Assembly (NCBI RefSeq): GCF_007474535.1
Contig: NZ_VKNW01000003.1
Span: forward strand, 186,001 to 250,000
Direction of reading: 5' to 3'
Length of the DNA: 64,000 nucleotides
Source of the DNA: Chryseobacterium echinoideorum
Lineage (GTDB): Bacteria; Bacteroidota; Bacteroidia; Flavobacteriales; Weeksellaceae
Part shown: in pieces, positions 33,060 to 42,282 of the stretch
Position numbering within the stretch: the stretch's first letter is position 1
Layout of the letters: each line of letters starts with the position of its first letter
The notes under the pieces: generated by a model
What the model was told of the DNA's origin: nothing
The model's input: the letters and a program-made list of their open reading frames with translations, nothing else
Databases searched by the model: none
Translations under genes and position numbers: made by a program

Positions 33060-33067
33060 TAGATTTG
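33060..33067 (+). promoter_or_regulatory. -7 element of the ankyrin gene
   Basis: TAGATTTG, an exact TANNTTTG match, 24 bases upstream of the ATG at 33091. Confidence 0.42.
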
Positions 33068-33090
33068 TATAAAATTAAAAATAAAAATTC

Positions 33091-33525
33091 ATGAAAAAAA
33101 TATTGACTTCAACGTTGCTATTCGGATTAATTGCTTTTACAAGTTTAACTTATGCACAGCAAGTAAATAAAAACCAAAGAGCAGCAATTCAGACAGACAA
33201 TGTAGAAACCTTCAAAAAAGCTTTCACAAAAGCAGAATATGACAAATGCATGAGTGTAAAAGAACTTTCTACAACAATGCTTGCTTACAGTATAAAATAT
33301 CAGAAGAACAATATTGCTAATTTTTTGATGAATAATAATTCTGATGTAAATAAAGCGTGTGACGGTGTCACTCCTTTGATGACTGCTGCAAAATACGGAA
33401 ATATGGACGCTGCGAAAAATCTTTTGAAAAGAGGAGCTAATAAAAATGCAAAGGATAATAATGGTAAAACGGCAAAAGACTATGCAGTAGAACACAAACA
33501 GTCAGCAATGACAATGATTCTTTAA
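33091..33525 (+). CDS. Exported ankyrin-repeat protein
   Basis: 144 aa. Signal peptide MKKILTSTLLFGLIAFTSLTYA, cut before QQVNKN. The mature part has about three ankyrin units: one degenerate (KAFTKAEYDKCMSVKELSTTML), then LAYSIKYQKNNIANFLMNNN, then TPLMTAAKYGNMDAAKNLL, and the last partial one (NAKDNNGKTAKDYAVEH). Likely a small periplasmic binding protein; partner unknown. Own promoter and terminator. Confidence 0.85.
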   Translation: MKKILTSTLLFGLIAFTSLTYAQQVNKNQRAAIQTDNVETFKKAFTKAEYDKCMSVKELSTTMLAYSIKYQKNNIANFLMNNNSDVNKACDGVTPLMTAAKYGNMDAAKNLLKRGANKNAKDNNGKTAKDYAVEHKQSAMTMIL

Positions 33526-33549
33526 TCATTTTGTCTAAAAAATATTTCA

Positions 33550-33573
33550 AAACTTCCTTCGGGGAGTTTTTTT
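33550..33573 (+). terminator. Terminator of the ankyrin gene
   Basis: 8-bp stem AAACTTCC / GGGAGTTT (one G-T pair) with a TTCG tetraloop and a T run, 24 bases after the stop. Confidence 0.85.
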
Positions 33574-33604
33574 GTTTTAAAAACCTTCAAAAATCTTATC
33601 TTTG
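33572..33604 (+). promoter_or_regulatory. aspS promoter
   Basis: TTG (33572-33574), 22 bases, TATCTTTG (33597-33604). The -7 element is perfect; the spacer is at the long end. The -33 part lies in the T run of the preceding terminator. Confidence 0.5.
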
Positions 33605-33665
33605 CAGACGAAAATTCAAGACTCAAAACTTTGGGTCTTAAACATTGAACTTTAAACAAATAATT

Positions 33666-35420
33666 ATGTTTCGATCGCACACCAACGGAGAATTGTCTCT
33701 GAAAAATCTTAATGAAGAAGTTACACTTTCAGGATGGGTACAAACTATCCGCGATAAAGGATTTATGATTTGGATAGATCTTCGGGATCGTTACGGAATT
33801 ACGCAGTTGGTTTTTGATCAGGATCGTTCTACCGCGGAACTGATGGAAAATGCTAAAAACTTAGGACGTGAATTTGTCATTCAGGTTACCGGACGCGTCA
33901 TTGAAAGAGTAAGCAAAAACCCAAATATTTCGACAGGAGAAATTGAAATTTTGGTGGAGAAATTAGAAGTTCTTAACGAATCTCAGCTTCCCCCTTTTAC
34001 CATTGAAGACGAAACGGACGGTGGCGAAGAATTAAGAATGAAATACCGTTACCTGGATATCAGAAGAAACCCGGTAAAAGACAAACTGATTTTCCGCCAT
34101 AAAATGGCTCAGAAAGTAAGAAATTATCTTTCTGACAACGGATTTATTGAGGTGGAAACTCCGGTTTTAATTAAATCTACTCCAGAAGGAGCGAGAGATT
34201 TCGTGGTTCCTAGCAGAATGAATCCGGGACAGTTTTACGCTTTACCGCAATCTCCACAGACTTTCAAACAGCTTTTAATGGTGGGTGGAATGGACAAATA
34301 TTTCCAGATCGTAAAATGTTTCCGTGATGAAGATTTGAGAGCCGACAGACAGCCGGAATTCACACAAATCGACTGTGAAATGGCGTTCGTAGAACAGGAA
34401 GATGTCATGAATGTTTTTGAAGGAATGACCAAAACTTTACTGAAAGATATTACGGGGCAGGAATTTGGAGATTTCCCAAGAATGACGTTTGCTGATGCAA
34501 TGCAGAAGTACGGAAACGACAAACCGGATATTCGTTTCGGAATGGAATTCGTCGAACTGAACGATTTAGTAAAAGGTAAAGATTTCAAAATATTTGATGA
34601 AGCTGAATTGGTTGTCGGAATCAATGTTGAAGGATGTGCAGAATACACAAGAAAGCAAATCGACGAGCTTGTTGATTGGGTGAAAAGACCGCAAATCGGA
34701 GCTTCAGGAATGGTTTGGGTAAAATTCCAGAATGACGGGGTAAAAACTTCTTCTGTAAATAAATTCTACAACGAGGAAGACTTAGCAAAAATCATTGAAA
34801 AATTCAGGGCTAAAGAAGGCGATTTAATGTTGATTCTTTCCGGAAACGAAAATAAGGTTAGAACGCAACTTTCTGCATTGAGAATGGAGCTTGGAAACAG
34901 ATTAGGGTTAAGAAAAGGAAACGAATTTGCGCCACTTTGGGTAGTTGATTTCCCGTTACTGGAATTTGATGAAGAAAGCGGACGTTACCATGCAATGCAC
35001 CACCCTTTCACGTCTCCGAAGCCGGAAGATATTCATTTATTGGAAACAGATCCGGGAAAAGCAAGAGCCAATGCTTATGATATGGTGTTGAACGGAAACG
35101 AAATCGGTGGAGGTTCTATCAGAATTTTCGATAAAGATCTTCAATCTAAAATGTTTGATCTTTTAGGCTTTACCAAAGAAGAAGCGGAAGCACAGTTTGG
35201 TTTCTTAATGAATGCTTTCAAATACGGAGCACCGCCTCATGGTGGATTGGCTTTCGGGTTTGACCGTTTAGTAGCTATTCTTGATGGAAACGAGGTAATC
35301 AGAGATTATATTGCTTTTCCTAAAAATAATTCGGGACGCGATGTAATGATTGATGCACCTTCTGCAATTGCTGATGAACAGCTTGATGAACTGGAATTGA
35401 AATTAAATTTAAAATCATAA
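33666..35420 (+). CDS. aspS: Aspartate-tRNA ligase
   Basis: 584 aa, bacterial type. Start ATG 33666 ([12 protein letters not shown]); the TTG at 33645 is rejected. OB-fold anticodon domain (about 15-110, [23 protein letters not shown]), class II catalytic core with [24 protein letters not shown] and [18 protein letters not shown]. The GAD insertion domain follows, then motif 3 in [14 protein letters not shown]. It charges tRNA-Asp with aspartate. Monocistronic with a clear terminator. Confidence 0.97.
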   Translation: MFRSHTNGELSLKNLNEEVTLSGWVQTIRDKGFMIWIDLRDRYGITQLVFDQDRSTAELMENAKNLGREFVIQVTGRVIERVSKNPNISTGEIEILVEKLEVLNESQLPPFTIEDETDGGEELRMKYRYLDIRRNPVKDKLIFRHKMAQKVRNYLSDNGFIEVETPVLIKSTPEGARDFVVPSRMNPGQFYALPQSPQTFKQLLMVGGMDKYFQIVKCFRDEDLRADRQPEFTQIDCEMAFVEQEDVMNVFEGMTKTLLKDITGQEFGDFPRMTFADAMQKYGNDKPDIRFGMEFVELNDLVKGKDFKIFDEAELVVGINVEGCAEYTRKQIDELVDWVKRPQIGASGMVWVKFQNDGVKTSSVNKFYNEEDLAKIIEKFRAKEGDLMLILSGNENKVRTQLSALRMELGNRLGLRKGNEFAPLWVVDFPLLEFDEESGRYHAMHHPFTSPKPEDIHLLETDPGKARANAYDMVLNGNEIGGGSIRIFDKDLQSKMFDLLGFTKEEAEAQFGFLMNAFKYGAPPHGGLAFGFDRLVAILDGNEVIRDYIAFPKNNSGRDVMIDAPSAIADEQLDELELKLNLKS

Positions 35421-35425
35421 ATTAG

Positions 35426-35452
35426 AAGCGGAGATTTTTTCTCCGCTTTTTT
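35426..35452 (+). terminator. aspS terminator
   Basis: Perfect 8-bp stem AAGCGGAG / CTCCGCTT with a 7-base loop and TTTTTT, 6 bases after the stop. Confidence 0.9.
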
Positions 35453-35482
35453 AACAATTAAAAAGTTATCTTAATTCAAATC

Positions 35483-36331
35483 CTAAGAACGCTGATAAAC
35501 ATGCAAATCTCTCTGCGGAAAAGGAATTTCTATACCGGCATTATCCAATGCTTTTTTACAGCTAATGATTAATTCTTCGTTCATTGTCCAAAAATTATCC
35601 AGAGAAGTTGTAGCTCTTACAGAAAGGTTTACTGCACTGTCTCCCAATTCTGTAACCACAACCTGTGGTGCAGGATCATCAAAAGCATATTGATTGTTTT
35701 GAATCACATCAAGAAGAATATCTTTAGCCTGTTTCAGGTCCGCATTGTAAGAAACTCCAATATTAAACCAAGTACGACGGGTTCCTAAATGCGTGTAATT
35801 TGTGATACTATTATTGGAAACATCTCCATTTGGGATGACCACCATCTGATTTTGAGGTGTAATAAGCCGCGTATGGAAAATATCAATTTCTTGTACCGTT
35901 CCGGATTCTCCGGATTTCACTTCAATGTAGTCCCCTACTTTAAAAGGCTTTAACAGTAATATTAAAATTCCGCCTGCAAAATTAGCAAGCGACCCCTGCA
36001 AAGCTAAACCAATTGCCAAACCTGCAGCACCAATCATCGCTACAAAAGCTGAGGTCTGTACTCCAAGCTGAGTAACCACAATGATAAACAGTAAAATATT
36101 CAGCGCCCATGTAATAACATTGAGCATAAATTTTTGTAAAGAAATTTCGATACCTTTTTTGATGAAAGCTTTTCTGACGATTTTTTTCAAAATTCCGATG
36201 AGCCATCGCCCTACAATAAATATAAGAATAGCAGATACAATTGCCGTGATCAATCGTGGAGCCATTGCGACTGCTGATGAAATAAAGTTTTCCCAATTGT
36301 CTTGTACATTAGTCAAATTTAATTCTTTCAT
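35483..36331 (-). CDS. Small-conductance mechanosensitive channel, MscS family
   Basis: 282 aa. Three hydrophobic helices (about residues 20-42, 62-84 and 88-120), the last with the Gly/Ala-rich pore helix AMIGAAGLAIGLALQGSLANFAGG. The beta domain follows (FKVGDYIEVKSGESGTVQEIDIFHTRLITPQN, VVIPNGDVSNNSITNYT) and then the alpha/beta C-terminus. It releases solutes under hypo-osmotic shock. Same overall length as E. coli MscS. Monocistronic, convergent with aspS. Confidence 0.95.
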   Translation of the reverse strand: MKELNLTNVQDNWENFISSAVAMAPRLITAIVSAILIFIVGRWLIGILKKIVRKAFIKKGIEISLQKFMLNVITWALNILLFIIVVTQLGVQTSAFVAMIGAAGLAIGLALQGSLANFAGGILILLLKPFKVGDYIEVKSGESGTVQEIDIFHTRLITPQNQMVVIPNGDVSNNSITNYTHLGTRRTWFNIGVSYNADLKQAKDILLDVIQNNQYAFDDPAPQVVVTELGDSAVNLSVRATTSLDNFWTMNEELIISCKKALDNAGIEIPFPQRDLHVYQRS

Positions 36332-36585
36332 AAAATATTTTAGTTTTAAATTGAATTAAGAAAAATTACGGTCTTTTTTAATGGCAAAATATGCACCGAA
36401 ACCATGTATATGCTAACAGAAAGTGATTCTTTCCTAAAAGAAGTAACAAAGGTAATAAAATTAAAAAGAACGAAATACAGTCATATATAGTTTTAAAATC
36501 CTATCATTTATCCATAATCATTTATCACTATTCACTTAATAATCATACGGCACAATCATTGCAACTTTTACATAAAAGTACAATA

Positions 36586-37371
36586 ATGAGAGCAATCTGG
36601 AACGGCGCCATAGGCTTTGGACTTGTCAACATCCCTGTAAAAATTTATTCTGCTACCGAAACCAGCAAACTGGATTTGGATATGCTTGACAAATCGGATT
36701 ATTCTAATATCAGATTCAAAAGAGTCAACGAAAAAACAGGTAAAGAAGTCAAATGGAAAAACATTGTAAAAGGCTATTTACTGGATGATCAATATATTGT
36801 GCTTGATGACGAAGATTATGAAGCGGCAAGTCCGGAAAAAACAAAAATTCTCTCCATTGAACATTTTGTAAAGGAAGCCGAAGTTGATTCGGTCTATTTT
36901 GAAACCCCCTATTTTCTTGAGCCACAAAAAAATGGTGAGAATGCTTACAGATTATTAATCAAAGCATTACAACAAACCAAAATGGTAGGAATCGGGACTT
37001 TTGTTCTTCGTGATACTGAAGCAATTGGTCTGATCCGTCCTTACAACGATGAGGTTCTGGTTTTGAACCGTCTTCGTTTTTCTGAGGAAATACGGGATTA
37101 TAAAGATCTTAAAATTCCGGCTAAAAAAGCCCCCAAACCTGCCGAGCTCAAAATGGCAAAAAATTTAATCGAACAATTATCAGAAACCTTTGATCCAACT
37201 GTTTATAAAAACACTTATTCCGCTGAACTCTTGAAAATTATTAAGAAAAAAGCAAAAGGAAAAACGGTAAAAGTCAAAAAATCTGAACCTGCAAAACAAG
37301 GTAAAGTGATAGATCTGATGGCTCAGTTAAAAGCCAGTCTGCAAGCGTCTAAATCTAAAAATGCTTCATAA
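36586..37371 (+). CDS. ku: Ku protein, DNA end-binding factor of non-homologous end joining
   Basis: 261 aa, beginning MRAIWNGAIGFGLVNIPVKI, the standard bacterial Ku N-terminus. The TTG at 36559 is rejected. The core contains RFKRVNEKTGKEVKWKNIVKGY, the YFLEPQKNGENAYRLLIKAL pattern and the RPYNDEVLVLNRLRF stretch. The C-terminus is Lys-rich (KKKAKGKTVKVKKSEPAKQGK), as needed for DNA binding and LigD contact. It encircles DNA ends as a homodimer. The ligD gene follows after 2 bases. Confidence 0.96.
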   Translation: MRAIWNGAIGFGLVNIPVKIYSATETSKLDLDMLDKSDYSNIRFKRVNEKTGKEVKWKNIVKGYLLDDQYIVLDDEDYEAASPEKTKILSIEHFVKEAEVDSVYFETPYFLEPQKNGENAYRLLIKALQQTKMVGIGTFVLRDTEAIGLIRPYNDEVLVLNRLRFSEEIRDYKDLKIPAKKAPKPAELKMAKNLIEQLSETFDPTVYKNTYSAELLKIIKKKAKGKTVKVKKSEPAKQGKVIDLMAQLKASLQASKSKNAS

Positions 37372-37373
37372 TT

Positions 37374-37970
37374 ATGGCTTTAAAAGATTACCACAATAAA
37401 AGAAAGTTCGATAAAACCACCGAACCGAAAGGCACCACAAAAAAAAGCGAAAATCAGTTAATTTTTGTAGTTCAGAGACATGCCGCAAGCAGACTTCATT
37501 ATGATTTCAGGCTTGAAATGAAAGGTGTTTTAAAAAGCTGGGCAGTTCCGAAAGGGCCGTCTCTGAATCCTGATGACAAACGTTTGGCAATGATGGTGGA
37601 AGATCATCCCTATGATTACAAAGATTTTGAAGGAAATATCCCTGAAGGAAATTACGGAGCGGGACAAGTGGAAATCTGGGACAGTGGAACGTACGAACCG
37701 ATCAATGAAAAAAGCAGACTTTCAGACGAAAAAGAATTATTAAAAGAATTAAAAGACGGTTCACTAAAATTTGTTTTGCATGGTAAAAAACTGAAAGGAG
37801 AATTTGCCTTAGTGAAAATGAAAAATGCAGAAAATAATGCCTGGCTTTTAATTAAGCACAAAGATCAATTCGCTAAAGAAGAATATGATGCTGAGGAAAA
37901 TGTTGCAAAAAATTCTCAGGTTTCAAAATTTTTAGAGGAAAAAAAAAGCCCCAAAATAAAAAAAAAGTAA
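37374..37970 (+). CDS. ligD: LigD 3'-phosphoesterase (PE) domain, reading frame 1 of a split ligD
   Basis: 198 aa that form the PE domain of LigD: FVVQRHAASRLHYDFRLEM, SWAVPKGPSLNPDDKRL, MMVEDHPYDYKDFEGNIPEG, NYGAGQVEIWDSGTY. The metal-site residues His/Asp/His are present. The frame then enters a Lys-rich linker with two runs of nine A and stops (TAA 37968-37970). The next frame (-1) continues without a stop from inside the linker into the ligase domain. So this is either the first half of one protein made by frameshifting, a real separate PE protein, or the effect of a base error. Two bases after ku. Confidence 0.9.
   Translation: MALKDYHNKRKFDKTTEPKGTTKKSENQLIFVVQRHAASRLHYDFRLEMKGVLKSWAVPKGPSLNPDDKRLAMMVEDHPYDYKDFEGNIPEGNYGAGQVEIWDSGTYEPINEKSRLSDEKELLKELKDGSLKFVLHGKKLKGEFALVKMKNAENNAWLLIKHKDQFAKEEYDAEENVAKNSQVSKFLEEKKSPKIKKK
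37961..37967 (+). promoter_or_regulatory. Candidate -1 ribosomal frameshift site A_AAA_AAG in ligD
   Basis: In the PE frame the last codons are AAA AAA AAG TAA, which contain the slippery heptamer A_AAA_AAG in the correct phase directly before the stop. A one-base slip back gives GTA AGT TCA ACC..., the open frame that leads into the ligase domain. The joined protein would be 847 aa, the normal size of flavobacterial LigD. An AGAGG motif stands about 23 bases upstream; no strong downstream hairpin was found. Confidence 0.45.
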
Positions 37971-38050
37971 GTTCAACCACCAGTGAATCCCGTTACCGAA
38001 AATTCAATACTTTAGGCAATGAGAAAAAGCTGACAAGCTTCATCAAACCG

Positions 38051-39916
38051 ATGCTTGCCAAACTTTCAGATGATGCCTTCGATCATCCCGACTGGATTTT
38101 TGAAATAAAATGGGACGGCTACAGAGCGGTTGCAGATCTCAGCAAGAAAGAACCTTTATTTTATTCCAGAAACGGAATTTCTTTTTTAAGCAAATTCAAA
38201 AAAATTAGCGAAGATTTTAATGCACAGAAGCACCAAATGATTCTTGATGGAGAAATTGTAGCTTATGATGAAAATGGAAAACCAAGCTTTCAATTGCTTC
38301 AGCAGATCGGCGACAATCCTGATTTGGCTTTAACTTATCAGGTTTTTGATCTATTGTGGCTGAATGGGCATTCAACCGAAGAACTTCCTTTGATTCAACG
38401 GAAAGAACTCTTAAAAGAAGCATTGATTGAAACAGATCTGATCAAATACTGTGATCATGTTCCGGAAAAAGGTGTTGATTTCTTCAATCAAATGAAAAAA
38501 ATGAATCTGGAAGGAATGATCGCTAAGAAAGCAGACAGCATTTATACTGAAAACAGCAGAAGCACAGACTGGCTGAAAATAAAATTTACCAACACCGAAG
38601 AAGCAGTTATTTGCGGTTTTACAGAGCCTAAAGGATCCAGAACTGGCTTTGGAGCTTTGATTTTAGGGAAATACATTGATGGCAAATTAATTTACGCAGG
38701 ACATACCGGAACCGGATTCAATACTGAATTACTGAAAGAAATTCATTCTAATTTAACAAAAATAGAACAGAAAGAATCTCCTTTTAAAACTGTTCCGAAA
38801 ACAAATATGCCTGTCACGTGGGTAAAACCAAAGCTTATCTGTGAAGTAAAGTTTTCTGAAATCACCAAAGACGGGATGTTCCGCCATCCTGTTTTTGTTG
38901 CCATCAGAGAAGATAAAACAATTGAAGACCTTCAAACCACTAAACCACAAAAACCTGAAAAAATGTCCAAAAAACAAACCGTAAAAAAGTCTGATTCTGA
39001 ATCTGATAAAGAAATTACCCTCAACCGACATAAAGTAAAACTCACCAATCAGGATAAAATATATTTTCCAAAAGACGGCATTACAAAAGGCGATGTGATT
39101 GACTATTATCAGTCTGTCGCAAAATATATTCTACCGCATTTGAAAGACCGCCCTCTTTCTCTCAATCGTTTTCCCAATGGAATTGAAGAATCCGGATTTT
39201 ATCAGAAAGATGCCGGAGATTCTTTTCCGGACTGGATCGAAACAACCAAAGTACACTCAGATTCTACTGATAAATATATTGATTATGTTATCTGTAATGA
39301 CAAAGCAACTTTGGCGTATCTCAATAACTTAGGCTGTATTGATCTTAATCCTTGGAATGCTTCTGTTCCCAATTTAGAAAATCCTGATTTTCTGGTTCTG
39401 GATCTGGATCCGTCAAAGAAAAATAGTTTTGATGATGTCATAGAAACAGCTTTAAAGGTAAATGAAGTTTTAAAATCAATTAAAATTAAAGGTTACTGCA
39501 AAACTTCCGGAAGTACAGGGATTCATGTTTATATACCAATGAAAAAACAATACGATTTTGATCAGGTAAAAGATTTTGCACATATTTTAATGAAAAAAGT
39601 ACATGACCAGCTTCCAGAGCTTACCACTTTAGAACGAAGTTTAAAGAAACGAGACGATAAAAAAATCTATCTTGATTATCTTCAAAACAGATCCGGACAG
39701 ACTTTGGCAAGCGTTTACAGCATCCGACCGAAAGAAGGAGCATCTGTCTCAATGCCCTTGGAATGGGAAGAACTAAAACCTGATCTGAAACCTACTGATT
39801 TTAACATTCATAATACATTGGAAAGAATTAAGGAAAAAGGAGATCTTTTCAAACCCGTTTTGGGAAAAGGAATTGATATTATGAAGGCTTTGGAATTGTT
39901 GGAAGATGTTGAGTAA
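38051..39916 (+). CDS. ligD: LigD ligase and polymerase domains, reading frame 2 of a split ligD
   Basis: 621 aa from the first ATG at 38051. The open frame extends upstream at least to 37967 and encodes linker plus LTSFIKPMLAKLSD, which belongs to the ligase domain, so this ATG is probably not the natural N-terminus. The ligase active site is FEIKWDGYRAVADL (KxDGxR). Later motifs are LDGEIVAYDENGKPSFQLLQ, EGMIAKKADSIY and WLKIKF. After a Lys-rich linker, the archaeo-eukaryotic primase-type polymerase domain has FPKDGITKGDVIDYYQSV, LDLDPSKKNSFDDV and TSGSTGIHVYIPM. The order PE-ligase-polymerase is the one seen in Bacteroidota. Confidence 0.92.
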   Translation: MLAKLSDDAFDHPDWIFEIKWDGYRAVADLSKKEPLFYSRNGISFLSKFKKISEDFNAQKHQMILDGEIVAYDENGKPSFQLLQQIGDNPDLALTYQVFDLLWLNGHSTEELPLIQRKELLKEALIETDLIKYCDHVPEKGVDFFNQMKKMNLEGMIAKKADSIYTENSRSTDWLKIKFTNTEEAVICGFTEPKGSRTGFGALILGKYIDGKLIYAGHTGTGFNTELLKEIHSNLTKIEQKESPFKTVPKTNMPVTWVKPKLICEVKFSEITKDGMFRHPVFVAIREDKTIEDLQTTKPQKPEKMSKKQTVKKSDSESDKEITLNRHKVKLTNQDKIYFPKDGITKGDVIDYYQSVAKYILPHLKDRPLSLNRFPNGIEESGFYQKDAGDSFPDWIETTKVHSDSTDKYIDYVICNDKATLAYLNNLGCIDLNPWNASVPNLENPDFLVLDLDPSKKNSFDDVIETALKVNEVLKSIKIKGYCKTSGSTGIHVYIPMKKQYDFDQVKDFAHILMKKVHDQLPELTTLERSLKKRDDKKIYLDYLQNRSGQTLASVYSIRPKEGASVSMPLEWEELKPDLKPTDFNIHNTLERIKEKGDLFKPVLGKGIDIMKALELLEDVE

Positions 39917-39944
39917 TTTGATAATTTTAGAAATAAATACTAAA

Positions 39945-40484
39945 ATGAAAACATTCTTTTTATTTCTCACAGTGTTTTTCTTTTTAAACTGTTCCGAAAA
40001 AAGACCTCACGAAATATCAAATTCTGATCAGCCAGAATATTCATTTGAGCATATATTAAATTACAATAATGAAGATACAATATTCATTAAATCCCAATTT
40101 TCCGATTGTGGTGAATGGGGAGGTCATGAAGAATTAATTAAAGTTTATCGTTCAGAAAAAAGAATAAAACTAAGTTATGTAAAATTTGAAGCTGATTGTG
40201 AAATGAGAGATTCCGTTAGTTTAATAGTTCAACAAGAAAAAAGAAATATAGAAATTTTACTAACCAACCCTCAACAAGAAGCTTTAATGAATTACATCAA
40301 TAATTTACTAAAATTCAAATTTTTAGACCACGAAATGTCTCATTCCGGAAATGTCTTTTCTGTAAATAACACAAAAGAAGATTTTAAAATATCTCAATTC
40401 GGAAATCAATCGTTACTCTTGGATAATTATAATACTTTAATGACTGTTTTAAGATTTCCAAAAGTGAAAGTTAATAATAAATAA
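39945..40484 (+). CDS. Hypothetical lipoprotein, 179 aa
   Basis: Begins at the ATG at 39945 with a type II signal peptide (MKTFFLFLTVFFFLNC, Cys then SEKRPHE). The mature part contains two further Cys (FSDCGEWGGHEELIKVY, FEADCEMRD) that could pair, and beta-strand-like sequence (RIKLSYVKFEADC, ISQFGNQSLLLDNY). I recognise no domain. It lies 28 bases after ligD on the same strand but is probably unrelated to it. Its stop codon is directly next to that of the convergent SDR gene, with no terminator between them. Confidence 0.75.
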   Translation: MKTFFLFLTVFFFLNCSEKRPHEISNSDQPEYSFEHILNYNNEDTIFIKSQFSDCGEWGGHEELIKVYRSEKRIKLSYVKFEADCEMRDSVSLIVQQEKRNIEILLTNPQQEALMNYINNLLKFKFLDHEMSHSGNVFSVNNTKEDFKISQFGNQSLLLDNYNTLMTVLRFPKVKVNNK

Positions 40485-41216
40485 TCAAGGTAATTTAGCC
40501 ACTAAACTCTCTGGCAGAATTTTCAAAATAAAATAAATTATTTTCCATTTAAAATTAGGAACGATGGTAAAAGAATTTCCTGCATTTACGATATGTTTTG
40601 CCACATAATCGGGTTCCATTAAAAGATTTTGATTAAGATCTAATCCTTCATTAATTTTAGTATTGATGTAACCACTCACCAAAACATTTACTTGGATGTT
40701 TCTTGAGGTCAGCTCTTGTCTCAACCCGGCTAAATAAGTAGTAAAAGCAGCTTTTGTACTTCCATAAACGAAATTACTTTTTCGTCCTCTCACCCCCGAA
40801 AGCGAAGACAAACCAATAATTCTTTCCAAATTCTGATTGCTTGTATCCGTTGCAATAATATTCAAAATAGAAACAGCTCCCATATAATTGACCAGCATCA
40901 TCTGTTGAGCACCTTTAAAGTCTCTTAAAGCTTTTTCGTTATCAACTAAAAAACCTGCAGCATAAACGATGATATGAGGTTTTATCGGAAGCTCATCATA
41001 AAACTTCTGATGAGAATCAAAATCTGCTGAATCAAAATATAATATCTTAATTTTTGCATTCAGATTATTTTCATGAGTAAATTGTTCTAAAGACATCGTG
41101 TTTCTGGATGCTGCAATAATAGCAAAGCCTTTCTGAGCATATTGTCTGATACATTCTTTTGCAACATCAGAATTAGCACCCAAAATAAGAACTGTCTTGT
41201 CTTTGTTTTGATTCAT
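40485..41216 (-). CDS. Short-chain dehydrogenase/reductase (SDR)
   Basis: 243 aa. Rossmann fold with cofactor motif VLILGANSDVAKECIRQYA near the N-terminus (a GxxxxxA variant of the usual TGxxxGxG). The catalytic Ser-Tyr-Lys set is in LSSLSGVRGRKSNFVYGSTKAAF (Tyr and Lys in YGSTK). It reduces or oxidises an unknown substrate; proteins of this shape often act on polysaccharide or lipid precursors. Single gene in front of the strong hairpin at 41293-41327. Confidence 0.9.
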   Translation of the reverse strand: MNQNKDKTVLILGANSDVAKECIRQYAQKGFAIIAASRNTMSLEQFTHENNLNAKIKILYFDSADFDSHQKFYDELPIKPHIIVYAAGFLVDNEKALRDFKGAQQMMLVNYMGAVSILNIIATDTSNQNLERIIGLSSLSGVRGRKSNFVYGSTKAAFTTYLAGLRQELTSRNIQVNVLVSGYINTKINEGLDLNQNLLMEPDYVAKHIVNAGNSFTIVPNFKWKIIYFILKILPESLVAKLP

Positions 41217-41292
41217 GAAGCAAAGATATTTTTTTTGATCTTTAAATGAAGAATCTTACAATTATATTTAATGAATAATCAGTATAAAAAAA

Positions 41293-41327
41293 TTTCGGCG
41301 GGATGAGCAAAGCTCATCCCGCCGAAA
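41293..41327 (-). terminator. Terminator of the nusB-yajC unit
   Basis: Perfect 16-bp GC-rich stem TTTCGGCGGGATGAGC / GCTCATCCCGCCGAAA with loop AAA; on the minus strand seven T follow. It is the strongest terminator in the window. Confidence 0.95.
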
Positions 41328-41351
41328 CGAATATCTTAAAAATAAGAAAAG

Positions 41352-41726
41352 TTATTTTTTCTCGGTTTCGATTTCTTTTTTATCAGCTGCTTTTTCTGCA
41401 GCAGCTTTCGTTGCCTTTTCACCAAAACGGTTTTCTGTAAACTCCCTTGAAATAGCAGCTTTTTCAAACTTCAGTTTTCCTGAAAGCGTTTCGATAACAA
41501 CTCCGTCCTCCTGAACCTGAGCAATTCTGCCGTGAAGACCGGAAGTAAGCACTACCCTGCTTCCTACTTTCAGCTCTTCCTGAAATTTCTTCTCTTGCTT
41601 TTGTTTTTTCATTTGTGGTCTGATCATCAGGAAATAAAACCCGACAAACATTACCCCCATCATGATTAGCATGGTTGAAGAGCTTCCTCCCTGCGCAGCC
41701 TGCAAAAATATTGTTTGTAAATTCAT
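41352..41726 (-). CDS. yajC: YajC, accessory subunit of the Sec translocon
   Basis: 124 aa. One membrane helix (about residues 18-36, TMLIMMGVMFVGFYFLMIRP) followed by the conserved RPQMKKQKQEKKFQEELKVGSRVVLTSGLHGRIAQV. The tail is Lys/Ala-rich. It associates with SecDF at the inner membrane. It starts 4 bases after the DUF1573 gene, in one operon with it and nusB. Confidence 0.94.
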   Translation of the reverse strand: MNLQTIFLQAAQGGSSSTMLIMMGVMFVGFYFLMIRPQMKKQKQEKKFQEELKVGSRVVLTSGLHGRIAQVQEDGVVIETLSGKLKFEKAAISREFTENRFGEKATKAAAEKAADKKEIETEKK

Positions 41727-41730
41727 TATA

Positions 41731-42270
41731 TTATGGTTGAATGTTCGCAGTGAATGTTAATTTAATAGGAGCTTTATCTACATTAGCAAAAACATCTGCA
41801 TATTTGTTAACAGCACCATCAAAATTGGTAGAGTCAAAACTCAATGTAATTTTTCCTTTTTTACCCGGCATAATCGGATCTTTTGTAAAATCAGGAGCAG
41901 TACACCCGCAACCAGGCTTTACTTCAGAGATAATTAAAGGATTAGTACCTGTATTGGTAATTTCATAAACATGATCTACCTTTTTACCTTTTTTAATGGT
42001 TCCAAAATCAAAATTACTTTCGGAAAGAGCTACTGTCGTAGTAGGCTGGTTCGATTTTGCAGCTGCAGCATCTCCGGTAACAGCAGTATTGGCAGACATT
42101 TCAGCATTTGCAGTATTCATCTGCTGCATAGAAGCTGTATCTGAAGGAGCATTCGTAGAATCTACATTCATGATTTCAGCATTTTCTACTTCTTTTTTTT
42201 CTTCCTTTTTACAAGAAACCAATCCGAATCCGATTACGGATAAAGCTATTATTGATAACGTCTTTTTCAT
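41731..42270 (-). CDS. DUF1573 domain lipoprotein
   Basis: 179 aa. Type II signal peptide MKKTLSIIALSVIGFGLVSC, then a low-complexity Asn/Ala/Ser linker (to about residue 75) and a DUF1573 Ig-like domain: ESNFDFGTIKKGKKVDHVYE, IISEVKPGCGCTAPDFTKDP, GKKGKITLSFDSTNFDG. The CGC pair in the domain is typical. Function unknown. Member of the nusB-DUF1573-yajC unit. Confidence 0.92.
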   Translation of the reverse strand: MKKTLSIIALSVIGFGLVSCKKEEKKEVENAEIMNVDSTNAPSDTASMQQMNTANAEMSANTAVTGDAAAAKSNQPTTTVALSESNFDFGTIKKGKKVDHVYEITNTGTNPLIISEVKPGCGCTAPDFTKDPIMPGKKGKITLSFDSTNFDGAVNKYADVFANVDKAPIKLTFTANIQP

Positions 42271-42282
42271 TTTTTATTTTGT

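Larger units (their letters stand above)
32783..33090. other. 308-base intergenic region
   Basis: AT-rich divergent region between bTHX (minus) and the ankyrin gene (plus). It contains the bTHX promoter and the -7 element of the ankyrin gene. No ORF or strong hairpin is seen in 32850-33040. Confidence 0.45.
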
